Assembly: GCA_016710585.1 (NCBI GenBank)
Contig: JADJVN010000030.1
Coordinates: forward strand, 1 to 50,499
DNA: 50,499 bases
From: Saprospiraceae bacterium
Lineage (GTDB): Bacteria; Bacteroidota; Bacteroidia; Chitinophagales; Saprospiraceae
Reading direction: 5' to 3'
Shown: positions 17,447 to 25,807 of the stretch, in pieces
How positions within the stretch are numbered: position 1 is the first letter of the stretch
Layout: each line of letters begins with the position of its first letter
Notes under the pieces: generated by a model
Told to the model about the DNA's origin: nothing
Databases searched by the model: none
The model's input: only the letters and a program-made list of their open reading frames with translations
Program-made: the position numbers and the translations under genes

Positions 17447-19145
17447 TATATTACTTATTTTGTGTTTGTCATATGACAATCTTGTATTGGGTCAATCTAC
17501 ATCTTCAGATTTTTCTCATGAAGATCAAAAAATAATAAAACATTTAGAACTGCAAAGTGGAAAATCTGTAAGCTCTCACAATGCCATTCTGCCATTTAAC
17601 GAATCTAGAATCATCGAAGATATCAATAATATTTACACTAATTATTTAAACTCCAACGAAGATATCGACACTTCTGAATTTGATCGTTTCCTCCGTTCTA
17701 GAGCCCTATTTTTAAATAATCATACAGAGAATAAATACAATGCATATTCTATTGCTAAGAAGAAAAATAATTTTCTAAAATATTTCTATCCAACCGCTGA
17801 TCAATTCTATTCTTATTCAAATAAAAATTTTTACTTTGGAATCAATCCTATATTGAATATTTCATTAGGTAAAGAAAAAGACAGCACAGCAATATTATTT
17901 AAAAATCAAAGAGGAATCATTCTCACTGGTGGAATCGATCACAGAGTATATTTCAAATCAAGGATCATAGAAACACAAGCCTCTTACAATGCTTTTGAAA
18001 ATAATTATATCCTATCTCATCAATCCATTCCTGGTGCCGCTTTTATCAAAAAATATAATAGTTCGATATTTAAAATTAATAATGGTTATGATTTTCTCAT
18101 CGCTGATGCATTGGTAAATTTTAGAGCAACTAAACATATCGATGTTAGTCTAGGACATGGCACTCATTTTATTGGTAATGGCATGAGAAGTTTATTGTTA
18201 TCAGATTTCACTACACCATATTTTTATTTAAGGCTCAACACACAGTTTTGGAAAATAAACTATCAAAATATTTATGCTGAATTAAGTCCACAAAGCAAAT
18301 TCATTGGAGTAGCTGATGCCCTATTGCCCAAAAAATATATGGCAGCACATTATCTCAGTATCAATCTGCTTAAGAATTGGAATGTAGGATTATTTGAATC
18401 TGTTATATTTTCAAGAAAAAATCAATTCGAATTACAATATCTCAATCCTATAATATTATATAGATCAATTGAGCAATCATTGGGTTCACCTGACAATGTT
18501 TTACTCGGCGCTCACTCCAATATTCAATTATTTAAGAAAATAAATATGTATGGACAGTTGATGTTGGATGAATTCGTCGTGAAAGAGCTTTTATTTGACA
18601 ACAAAGGTTGGTGGGCAAATAAATTTGGGATACAGCTTGGCTTATTTTATCCTGATGCATTTGGAGTAAAGCACCTCGACATTAGCATCGAGCATAATCG
18701 AGTAAGGCCATACACTTATTCATTTAGAGATACTATCCCTTCCAATTATACACATTACAATCAAGAGTTGGCTCATCCACTGGGTTCAAATTTCAAGGAA
18801 AACTTGCTCAAATTGAATTATCAATTTTTTAATCGATGGAACATTGAACTTTCTGTAATGCAGTTTTCTAAAGGACTAGATGATGGATTATTGAACTATG
18901 GAGGCAATGTGAATAGATCACATGACGATCATCGCGTGATGGACTATAATAATAAAATAGGACAAGGAATCGAACAAAAAGTATTGAATCTCAATCTTGG
19001 CTTACAATACGAACTCATGCAACGAATGTATTTGACCCTAAACTTTAATCATCGTAAACAAAGCCTTGCCTCAGTCACCAGCAATCAAAGCTTTATCACA
19101 ACAGGTTTGAGATGGAATATTGACCAAAGAGCTGTAGAATATTGA
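17409..19145 (+). CDS. RemB/Wzi-like outer membrane beta-barrel protein
   Basis: The ATG at 17409 gives a signal peptide ('YSILKFNILLILCLSYDNLVLGQ') inside the last 38 bp of lpxK. The open frame extends further upstream but would remove the signal peptide from the N-terminus. The 578-residue product is beta-strand-rich with conserved-looking segments 'LGHGTHFIGNGMRSLLLSDFTTPYF', 'PKKYMAAHYLSINLLKNWNVGLFESVIFSRK' and 'FELQYLNPIILYRSIE'. These resemble the capsule-assembly Wzi-like barrels and the gliding-associated RemB proteins of Bacteroidota. The outer membrane location is well supported; the exact role is not. Confidence 0.65.
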   Translation: MKLKHIYSILKFNILLILCLSYDNLVLGQSTSSDFSHEDQKIIKHLELQSGKSVSSHNAILPFNESRIIEDINNIYTNYLNSNEDIDTSEFDRFLRSRALFLNNHTENKYNAYSIAKKKNNFLKYFYPTADQFYSYSNKNFYFGINPILNISLGKEKDSTAILFKNQRGIILTGGIDHRVYFKSRIIETQASYNAFENNYILSHQSIPGAAFIKKYNSSIFKINNGYDFLIADALVNFRATKHIDVSLGHGTHFIGNGMRSLLLSDFTTPYFYLRLNTQFWKINYQNIYAELSPQSKFIGVADALLPKKYMAAHYLSINLLKNWNVGLFESVIFSRKNQFELQYLNPIILYRSIEQSLGSPDNVLLGAHSNIQLFKKINMYGQLMLDEFVVKELLFDNKGWWANKFGIQLGLFYPDAFGVKHLDISIEHNRVRPYTYSFRDTIPSNYTHYNQELAHPLGSNFKENLLKLNYQFFNRWNIELSVMQFSKGLDDGLLNYGGNVNRSHDDHRVMDYNNKIGQGIEQKVLNLNLGLQYELMQRMYLTLNFNHRKQSLASVTSNQSFITTGLRWNIDQRAVEY

Positions 19146-19257
19146 GTTTTTTAGCATTTTTCAACTATTTTAAGCAATTAATCAAAAAAGAACAGCCAAA
19201 AGCAGCGATTTGGAAGGTGGATTCGTTACATAAATAGTAAATCTAAAAATTCATAAA

Positions 19258-19809
19258 ATGAATATTGCTATTCATCTCCATTCATCAGAGCTTGATATCA
19301 TCCAAGCCTGCATCCAGAGAGAGGAGTGGGCTCAGCAAAAGATTTATGAAGAATACCACAATGTGATGCTTGGTATTTGTATGAGGTACTCTGCATCAGA
19401 AGATGAAGCGATGGACATACTTCATGAAGGCTTCATCAAGGTATTTCAAAGTATTCAGCTATATGAGCCTGGGACTAATTTGGGTGCATGGATTAGAAGA
19501 ATAATGGTCAACACTTCCATCGACTGCTACCGGAAGGAGAAGCGACGGATGACAGAAGATCTAAAAGAAGCTAACATGTTTGCTCAATATACAGGAAATC
19601 CATTGGCAAATATCAGTGTAGAAGAAATCATGGTGGCCATCCAAAAGCTGACCCCAATCTATAGATCAGTATTCAATCTTTATGTAATAGAAGGATTTTC
19701 ACATCGTGAGATCTCTGAGCAATTGGGGATCACAGAAAGTACTTCAAGATCAAATTTAGTTAAGGCAAGATCAAAATTAAAAGAACTGTTACATGAGCGA
19801 GGAGAATAA
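19258..19809 (+). CDS. ECF-family RNA polymerase sigma factor
   Basis: A 183-residue ECF sigma factor. Region 2: 'ILGICMRYSASEDEAMDILHEGFIKVFQSIQLYEPG' followed by 'GAWIRRIMVNTSIDCYRKEKRR'. Region 4: 'LTPIYRSVFNLYVIEGFSHREISEQLGITESTSRSNLVKARSKLKELL', a clear helix-turn-helix. The gene overlaps the downstream membrane protein by 17 bp, so the two are probably translated together. That makes the downstream protein the obvious candidate regulator. Regulon unknown. Confidence 0.92.
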   Translation: MNIAIHLHSSELDIIQACIQREEWAQQKIYEEYHNVMLGICMRYSASEDEAMDILHEGFIKVFQSIQLYEPGTNLGAWIRRIMVNTSIDCYRKEKRRMTEDLKEANMFAQYTGNPLANISVEEIMVAIQKLTPIYRSVFNLYVIEGFSHREISEQLGITESTSRSNLVKARSKLKELLHERGE

Positions 19810-21334
19810 TACATTTGACGACATAATCAAAGACAAGTTTAAAGACTATCAGCATAGTTCTGTTAAACCAGATTGGACAAGAATGGCTTCTCTTTTAAAA
19901 GCTAGAGAAGAAGAAAATACCATCTTTGATAATAAAATAAAAGAAAATCTCGAGAATCTAAGGGTCCATTCTCAGAATTCAAGTTGGGCACATTTTAAAG
20001 CTAGAAGAGATTTATTCAGAAAAAGACAAAGGGAAATATTGTATGCCAGATTGGTGGAAGCTTGTCTATTGATATTAATATTTTGTACACTTAACAGATT
20101 AGGAGTGCCTGAAAAGATAAAAAACAACAGCGTTTATGCAAATATTTCAAATATCATAAAAAAACCAAAGCTTGATGCAGCGTTTTCTTCCTCTAAGGGA
20201 TATACTAATCATGTGTTTAATGATGGTGTTGAAACTGAACCTGAGCTCAACTCCAAATTAAGACACACATTCAAAACCACAAAAAAATCAACTGTTAACT
20301 CCAAAAATTCAGGAGATAAAACTATACGTGAACTGCCTTATTCTTCGGAACTTGAACGGACCTCCGAGATAATGACAGTCCAAAAGACAAATAGGAACAC
20401 CAGCCATTTGATGGAATCAATGGGCAACTTAGATAGAGTGTTAGAAATTAATTCTTTGCATTTACTTGATCAAAAACTTAACTATGCTCTATCTAAGCCC
20501 TATGATATCTCTAATACACATATCGATCTTAATCTTGTTGACAATCAAATCAGTAAAGTACCAGAGCTAGGTATCTTTTATGCTAAAGTTATATTGAGTC
20601 CTTCTTATTATAGAATTTCTACCCCTTCAGAATTATTAGTAAATTATTCCGTACCTAGTTCAGGGACATTTCAAGAGACTATTAATGAAAATGAAAATCC
20701 AAATCCTACAAATCCAAATGTAAATCCAACTTATACTAAAAATAAAATTCAATATGTTCCCAGTTTTACTACTGGCGCCCTCATTCTATTTGATCATGGC
20801 AAAACAAAATTAAGCACTGGAATAAAATATACACAATTACAATTTTCAACTTCCTCATCTGAGAAATTGGGTAATAAAACTGATGGATTTTTTATCAATA
20901 AATTTAGTAAAATAAAATACAACTTTTTACAATTACCTATCATCCTACATAGAAAAATAGCGCAAAGAGGCAATCATGAATTTCACGTTCATGGAGGAAT
21001 GGAACTTCAAATAGGCCTTAAAAACAGCTATGTTTTTGAGCAGACAAAAATCAACCCTTCAATATCAAATAAAATATATCCTGATCGAAAAATAACTGCA
21101 TTATACTCGGATCGCAAATTCACAAAAGGGATATTCGAAGGTGGTGATGTAAGAGATAATAGTATTATGAATTATTTATTTGGCTTTGACTATACTTATA
21201 ATATAAACAAACGAGTTAAGTTAGCCAGTGAATTGAATTATAATGCGATGTTAGGCAACCAAACATTTGGACCTAACTACAACAAACTAAGCCATATTGC
21301 TTTTGGAATCGGAGCAATGATTTCGCTAAAATAA
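19793..21334 (+). CDS. Single-TM sigma-associated protein with C-terminal outer-membrane-barrel-like domain
   Basis: Overlaps the sigma gene by 17 bp. Residues 1-80 are charged and helical and contain two tandem copies of a ~30-residue unit (F-D-x-x-I-K ... S-x-x-x-W-x-x-M/F). One hydrophobic helix follows at about 82-102, then a low-complexity linker (about 105-250), then a beta-rich C-terminus ('SFTTGALILFDHGKTKLSTGIKYTQL', 'YNFLQLPIILHRKI', 'FHVHGGMELQIGLK') that looks like a PorT-type barrel. By position it is the likely anti-sigma factor. The combination of an inner-membrane helix and a barrel-like end is unusual; the same layout recurs at 37885-39219. Confidence 0.7.
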   Translation: MSEENNTFDDIIKDKFKDYQHSSVKPDWTRMASLLKAREEENTIFDNKIKENLENLRVHSQNSSWAHFKARRDLFRKRQREILYARLVEACLLILIFCTLNRLGVPEKIKNNSVYANISNIIKKPKLDAAFSSSKGYTNHVFNDGVETEPELNSKLRHTFKTTKKSTVNSKNSGDKTIRELPYSSELERTSEIMTVQKTNRNTSHLMESMGNLDRVLEINSLHLLDQKLNYALSKPYDISNTHIDLNLVDNQISKVPELGIFYAKVILSPSYYRISTPSELLVNYSVPSSGTFQETINENENPNPTNPNVNPTYTKNKIQYVPSFTTGALILFDHGKTKLSTGIKYTQLQFSTSSSEKLGNKTDGFFINKFSKIKYNFLQLPIILHRKIAQRGNHEFHVHGGMELQIGLKNSYVFEQTKINPSISNKIYPDRKITALYSDRKFTKGIFEGGDVRDNSIMNYLFGFDYTYNINKRVKLASELNYNAMLGNQTFGPNYNKLSHIAFGIGAMISLK

Positions 21335-21337
21335 ATT

Positions 21338-21787
21338 CTAGGAATTTTTCCGGATCATTTCACAGTGTGGAATATTGTCTTCCATATACTCCTTACCAGT
21401 GTAGACAAAATCTAGACTTTCATAGAAATTTTTTAAATAAGATTGTGCTGAAATCTTAATATCATAGCCTTTAAATTCTGCTTTACAGACAGCAATAGCA
21501 CATTCCATAACATATCTACCAGCTCCAGATTTGCGATGCCTTTTAGAAGACACTACCCTTCCAATGCTACAATACTCCTCATAAGAAATCCCTGGAGGCA
21601 AACAACGCGCTGAGGCAATGAGCTCATCTTGATCATAGACCAAAAGATGAAAAGACGATTGGTCTTTATCATCGCAATCTTGGTAAACGCAATTTTGTTC
21701 TACAACAAATACTGCACTTCTCAACTTGAGCAATTCATACAACTCAGTTGTATCCAAATCGCTGAAATGTTTAATTACACAGGTCAT
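21338..21787 (-). CDS. ElaA-type GNAT N-acetyltransferase
   Basis: A 149-residue GNAT protein of the ElaA group: 'LYELLKLRSAVFVVEQNCVYQDCDDKDQ' at the N-terminus (the R-x-x-V-F-V-V-E-Q motif), 'SIGRVVSSKRHRKSGAGRYVME' for acetyl-CoA binding, and 'ISAQSYLKNFYESLDFV' with the terminal fold motif. Substrate unknown. The ATG overlaps the stop of the preceding EEP gene by 4 bp, so the two are co-transcribed. It converges on the sigma-associated gene with only a few bases between stops. Confidence 0.9.
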   Translation of the reverse strand: MTCVIKHFSDLDTTELYELLKLRSAVFVVEQNCVYQDCDDKDQSSFHLLVYDQDELIASARCLPPGISYEEYCSIGRVVSSKRHRKSGAGRYVMECAIAVCKAEFKGYDIKISAQSYLKNFYESLDFVYTGKEYMEDNIPHCEMIRKNS

Positions 21788-22089
21788 TGATTCTTCAAAT
21801 AATATCTTCCAAATAATCCAATCGGGTTCTCATTATTATCCACAATAATATTAAACTGATTGCAATCCATATCTTGTGAAAATAAAATTTCGTTCTTTGG
21901 TGTATTAAATATTCCAAAGAATGACATAGTAAGGTGACTTTGGCTATTGTCTCTCCTACTAGAATTGAAATTTGATTTAGATTTAAACTGCAATAATTCA
22001 GGTGACCATGGGACTATATTGAGATTGGCGCCAATAATAGATCTTTTATTTCGTGTACCAATATATTCTGAAAGCGTCTTTAGATTTTC
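21784..22089 (-). CDS. EEP-family membrane protein, C-terminal fragment after a frameshift
   Basis: This frame is open from the codon at 22089 and reads E-N-L-K-T-L-S-E-Y-I-G, then 'IIGANLNIVPWSPELLQF'. This is the conserved G-D/A-x-N ... W-S segment of endonuclease/exonuclease/phosphatase (EEP) proteins. It ends with 'RRDNSQSHLTMSFFGIF' and 'IIVDNNENPIGLFGRYYLK'. The first start-like codon in this frame is a TTG at 21993, far too late for a real N-terminus. With one base inserted near 22090 it joins the upstream frame (22080-22745) to give a 320-residue protein. Confidence 0.75.
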   Translation of the reverse strand, partial: ENLKTLSEYIGTRNKRSIIGANLNIVPWSPELLQFKSKSNFNSSRRDNSQSHLTMSFFGIFNTPKNEILFSQDMDCNQFNIIVDNNENPIGLFGRYYLKNQ

Positions 22090-22745
22090 AGTGAGCTTTT
22101 ATAATCTTGCATGGTTATAGGCGGCAAGGAATTACAAATAAAAATATCAATGGTATCTAAATTTTCATACTGAATGCTCGACTTTAATATAGAATTGCCA
22201 TTTGTTTTTATTGTATCATTATAGAAAAGTGGGATCTTTGACAATATAGCCTTTCCACTAAAATCTGACATTGCATAAATCAAATGATAAGGATATATCT
22301 TCTTTAAATCATTCAACAAATCCAACCAATCGGGAGTAAGTTCCTCTAATAAAATGATATCTACATTTGGAGCAGCGATAGATCGAACAGTATTGTAATA
22401 ATCATCATTGCTCAAACTGGGATTGGCGAATAATACAGTCATCCCTCTTTCTGACTTCTCGGTTTTTTGAATTTTCAATTCTGAGTTAAAACTACTCATC
22501 AAAAATAAAGATATTGCTCCTGAGGCTCCAAAGCAAAAAAACAGCAATCTATTTAAACCAAAAATCAAAAAGACAATACCAGAAAAAAGGCAAAACATCA
22601 TCCAATGTACGGCATAGTTTGAGACTTTTTTGAATAGCAAAATATCTGGAGGAAACAAAATAATCACTGTACATATGGCATATATTGCGATCAATATCCA
22701 TTGGATGTATTTATTTCGCAAATATTTGACAAGAAACCGTTTCAC
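22080..22745 (-). CDS. Membrane-anchored EEP-family (endonuclease/exonuclease/phosphatase-like) protein, N-terminal part
   Basis: Starts with two or three membrane helices ('WILIAIYAICTVIILFPPDILL', 'YAVHWMMFCLFSGIVFLIFGLNRLLFFCF'). It continues into an EEP-type domain: 'MTVLFANPSLSNDDYYNTVRSIAAPNVDIILLEELTPDW' with the catalytic-type Asn and Glu, and 'NSLPPI' in place of the usual N-x-H-x-x-P, so the histidine is missing. The frame ends at 'DYKSSLKI'; the other frame continues with the missing C-terminal third. Relatives include membrane-bound DNase-like and phosphodiesterase-like proteins. With His replaced by Leu, activity is doubtful. Confidence 0.7.
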   Translation of the reverse strand: MKRFLVKYLRNKYIQWILIAIYAICTVIILFPPDILLFKKVSNYAVHWMMFCLFSGIVFLIFGLNRLLFFCFGASGAISLFLMSSFNSELKIQKTEKSERGMTVLFANPSLSNDDYYNTVRSIAAPNVDIILLEELTPDWLDLLNDLKKIYPYHLIYAMSDFSGKAILSKIPLFYNDTIKTNGNSILKSSIQYENLDTIDIFICNSLPPITMQDYKSSLKI

Positions 22746-22935
22746 AATACAAAGGTAATCCGAATTATGAATATGAACAAAATTCTTAATATATCTTAGA
22801 AAATACCGAATTCACAAATTAAAATATAGACCACTCTTTGGCTTGATAATCAATAATATACAATAAGCTTATTTGATTACGACACCATATATTATTCAAA
22901 ATGATAAACCCAAAGTCTTACAGCCTTGAATGTAA

Positions 22936-23058
22936 TATCATCACTATTTTACTGATGAAAAAATAAATCTGACTGAACTTAATAATGGAATTTACTTTTT
23001 GAAACTAATGGATAAAAATAAAAATTACATTCAAAAACTAATTAAGATTTCAAATTGA
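22936..23058 (+). pseudogene. Orphan type IX secretion C-terminal sorting domain remnant
   Basis: Only about 40 codons are open, with no start. They end with 'INLTELNNGIYFLKLMD', then about ten residues to 'IQKLIKISN' and the stop at 23056. The L-x-x-G-I-Y-F-x-K pattern followed by K-x-I-K-I at the very end is the signature of type A T9SS sorting domains. The 5' part of the gene is missing; the sequence upstream has stops in all frames. It is therefore the leftover 3' end of a deleted secreted-protein gene. It lies in the 331-bp gap between the EEP gene and the lamin-tail gene, which holds nothing else I can support. Confidence 0.6.
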
Positions 23059-23076
23059 TAGTAGGATTTAAATATT

Positions 23077-23970
23077 CTACTTATTGATGACTGCAACAGT
23101 TAATTTTTCCTTCTTTACGCCTGATGAAACGTTCACAAATGTGCAATGGATGATATAATTTCCAGTAATCACTTTCCGACCATCGGAATCTATGCCATCC
23201 CACTTTATAAAATCATCAGTACCATGTATCACTTGACTTAAATCATTGATTCTATTGCCTGCCAGATCATATATCTGCACATGAATTTTTGACCCAGCTT
23301 GCAATAATTTAAACTGCATCAATAAAAAATCTTTATCTCCATCAACATTAGGTGTGATATAGTCTGATGATAATAGGACTGTATTCTCCTTCACTGAAGT
23401 CGAATCGAAATTCAAATATTGACTATTCTTTATTCCTGGTGTAGCGCCGCCTTGTGTTTCGGCCGCTGACTGCCAATTTGATCTCGAATCTGTTGGTAAA
23501 TTATAATTCAGTCTCTCTAGAGACACTCCCTCTTTACTATCCAACAATGCATTATGCATATCATCCGAATATGCGAACTGATCTAATGTAACAAATCGAA
23601 AACCTTGAAAAACACTAAGCCTAATATTTCCTTTTTTATCATCTAAACCTGGTATCGATGCATCAAAGATCACAGTGCTATCTTTTGAAAAATAATATGA
23701 ATTAATATTGGATTTTGAAGGCGTAAATACGATAAAACTATTGGGATAAAGAAGTCTATCAATTTTGACTGGCAGCTGTAAAGAGTCTGTGAGTAAATTA
23801 GAGAAAAATAAATTTTTGACACTCAACAGTTTTGAAGAATTATTATACAATTCTATAAAATCGACACCACCTGTTCGTGGATTAAACAATACTTCATTGA
23901 TGATCAAATCACCTGGTGATGGATCACTAGGAAGATAGATATCGAAAGGACTGAGCATTCCCTTGTACAT
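23077..23970 (-). CDS. Lamin-tail domain protein, C-terminal fragment after a frameshift
   Basis: The frame carries a lamin-tail domain ('GDLIINEVLFNPRTGGVDFIELYNNSS' ... 'GVSLERLNYNLPTDSRSNWQSAAETQGGATPG'). It then has a C-terminal FlgD/CHU_C-like beta sandwich ('KIHVQIYDLAGNRINDLS', 'FIKWDGIDSDGRKVITGNYII') that often ends T9SS cargo in Bacteroidota. It directly continues the upstream gene: the N-terminal frame ends '...GNAQSFRYLSS' while this one reads 'FDIYLPSDPSPGDL' across the same bases. Removing one base in the AAAGGA run (about 23945-23950) fuses both into an 871-residue protein. The apparent ATG at 23970 is not the true start. Confidence 0.75.
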   Translation of the reverse strand: MYKGMLSPFDIYLPSDPSPGDLIINEVLFNPRTGGVDFIELYNNSSKLLSVKNLFFSNLLTDSLQLPVKIDRLLYPNSFIVFTPSKSNINSYYFSKDSTVIFDASIPGLDDKKGNIRLSVFQGFRFVTLDQFAYSDDMHNALLDSKEGVSLERLNYNLPTDSRSNWQSAAETQGGATPGIKNSQYLNFDSTSVKENTVLLSSDYITPNVDGDKDFLLMQFKLLQAGSKIHVQIYDLAGNRINDLSQVIHGTDDFIKWDGIDSDGRKVITGNYIIHCTFVNVSSGVKKEKLTVAVINK

Positions 23971-25693
23971 TAGATAAACAATCGATAATGTCAGCCAATT
24001 TTAATTCATACTTCTTGCCTTTTTCCAATGCGGTATTCAATAATAATACCATTTCCTTTTTTGACGGCAAGATCAATTCAGCAGCAGCAAGTGTGATCGT
24101 AGGGCTAATGACAAATCGTTCTAAATGGGCGAGATTAGAATCATCTATCGTTTCATTAAAAACAATTTTAATCTCCCATTCACTCAAAGGGTAAACTTCG
24201 ATAACTAATGGTCCAGTTGTATCTTTAGTTTTAATCCAACTGGAATTCTGTCTTGCAGGAGTTCCTCCTGATGGATCATTGCTTGCCTGCCAATTTTGTT
24301 GTGACTTACAAGCTTCATTTGGATTGATCATTTCAAGTGTATAGCCTCCTTCACTTTTCTTTGTTCCACCAAACCAATCAATATCAAATTCAAGTTCATG
24401 AATCAAATTTCCATTAGAATTTAATAGATATAATCTATCGCCAGAATTATTTATACTTGGAAAACTGCTTAAGCCAATTGTCTTACCATAGACTCCAAAA
24501 ACAGAGGTATCTTTTTGATGACACAAAAGAACAAATTCTCCTTTCTGAATTACGCCATTCCTGATAAGATGTGCTCCACTGCCATCATTTAAAGTATAAT
24601 TTTTCAAATCAAAAGCTCTGTCTGAATTATTGTACAATTCTACAAACTCAAGTTCTGGCAAAGCCACACTTGGGACAGGATCTGGAAGAAATTCAGTAAT
24701 CAATAAATCATAAACACTTGCGATGTCAGTCGATATCAAACTAAAAGTCTTGGATTGAAACAAGGTATTATTTCCAAAAATATCTTTGATATTATGTAGC
24801 TGTAAACTATAGTTGATTCCTGTTCTCAGATTGTTAGTAAAACTAATTTTAATCAAACTAGAATCCTGATTTACAGCAGATATATTTGAAATTACTTCAT
24901 TTGGTATGATCACAATATTCTGTGACAGATTTATGCTTGAGAGATCTATTGGCTCATCAAATCGTAATACAATTTGCTTGGCTTGAACACTATCTACTGA
25001 CAATAAATTTGGACCATCGATATCTTTATTCGTGTAATTTATCGAAATATCGTCAAAAGTAAATTTATCTTTTCTCGTTTCTGTATAATTGCTTTCTATC
25101 ATAAAAAAAGGATTCAAGAATTTGAAATTTTTACTATCGACAATTTCAACGAACTCTGTATAATTTGTCGTAGCATCATAACTTGCAGCTACTTTAAACT
25201 TTCCATCCAAAGACTTATTTATTCGCATTGAAATGATTACTGGATCACTTCCAAGTTTTCCAGCTTCGCCTTCTGCAAGGAGCGTAATTATGGATTGGTC
25301 TTGGGCAATAAGTTTCCACTTATCTAAACTTCCATTTTCACCTATTTCGATGTAGTAGCTTTTTCCTTTTAGAAAATCAAGACTATCTTTGGCTAAATAA
25401 ATCCTCAAATTATTTGTTGTCGAACTTGCAAAAGCTAATTCAACTGAAAATTTCCATTCTAATGAATCTGCATCATTAAAATATCTATAGAATTGAGATT
25501 TTCCAGCTGTAGGCGCAGATAATTTCAATTTGCCATTTGACACAAGAAAATGACTAGTATCGCCCCGCCACGCTAAATTCAAATTTGAATCAAATCTATC
25601 CAGCCATTGTCCGTTCAATGGTATAATAAATACAAACGCACATGCAAAAAGCAAGGTTCTACACAATAATTTCAATGGCAAAGCTCGAAGCAT
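23927..25693 (-). CDS. Secreted lamin-tail domain protein, N-terminal part (frameshifted)
   Basis: Signal peptide ('LLCRTLLFACAFVFIIPLNGQ'), then a concanavalin-like/laminin-like beta domain ('LKLSAPTAGKSQFYRYFNDADSLEWKFSVELAF'), two Ig-like 'SbsA' domains ('DGPNLLSVDSVQAKQIVLRFDEPID', 'TGPLVIEVYPLSEWEIKIVFNETID'), and between them a lamin-tail domain ('YDLLITEFLPDPVPSVALPELEFVELYNNSD'). It is a surface or periplasmic protein of unknown role, common in Bacteroidota. The frame ends prematurely and continues at 23077-23970. The divergent neighbour is asd. Confidence 0.8.
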   Translation of the reverse strand: MLRALPLKLLCRTLLFACAFVFIIPLNGQWLDRFDSNLNLAWRGDTSHFLVSNGKLKLSAPTAGKSQFYRYFNDADSLEWKFSVELAFASSTTNNLRIYLAKDSLDFLKGKSYYIEIGENGSLDKWKLIAQDQSIITLLAEGEAGKLGSDPVIISMRINKSLDGKFKVAASYDATTNYTEFVEIVDSKNFKFLNPFFMIESNYTETRKDKFTFDDISINYTNKDIDGPNLLSVDSVQAKQIVLRFDEPIDLSSINLSQNIVIIPNEVISNISAVNQDSSLIKISFTNNLRTGINYSLQLHNIKDIFGNNTLFQSKTFSLISTDIASVYDLLITEFLPDPVPSVALPELEFVELYNNSDRAFDLKNYTLNDGSGAHLIRNGVIQKGEFVLLCHQKDTSVFGVYGKTIGLSSFPSINNSGDRLYLLNSNGNLIHELEFDIDWFGGTKKSEGGYTLEMINPNEACKSQQNWQASNDPSGGTPARQNSSWIKTKDTTGPLVIEVYPLSEWEIKIVFNETIDDSNLAHLERFVISPTITLAAAELILPSKKEMVLLLNTALEKGKKYELKLADIIDCLSNVQGNAQSFRYLSS

Positions 25694-25783
25694 TAATTTT
25701 TCATTTATTACAACACGAAGATATGAAATAATTAAATCACAGCAATATTTTTAATCACTTAGGATATATTAACTAATAGTGAT

Positions 25784-25791
25784 TATTTTTG
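25784..25791 (+). promoter_or_regulatory. Putative -7 promoter box (TATTTTTG) for asd
   Basis: Exact TAnnTTTG match 16 bp before the asd ATG, implying a very short leader, as is common in this phylum. Confidence 0.5.
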
Positions 25792-25807
25792 CAAAAATTC
25801 ACCTCAA

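Noticed and set aside
19142..19237. 31-codon frame (TTG start) between the RemB/Wzi-like gene and the sigma gene
   Set aside because: Overlaps the previous stop codon, has a weak start and no recognisable features; chance is likely.
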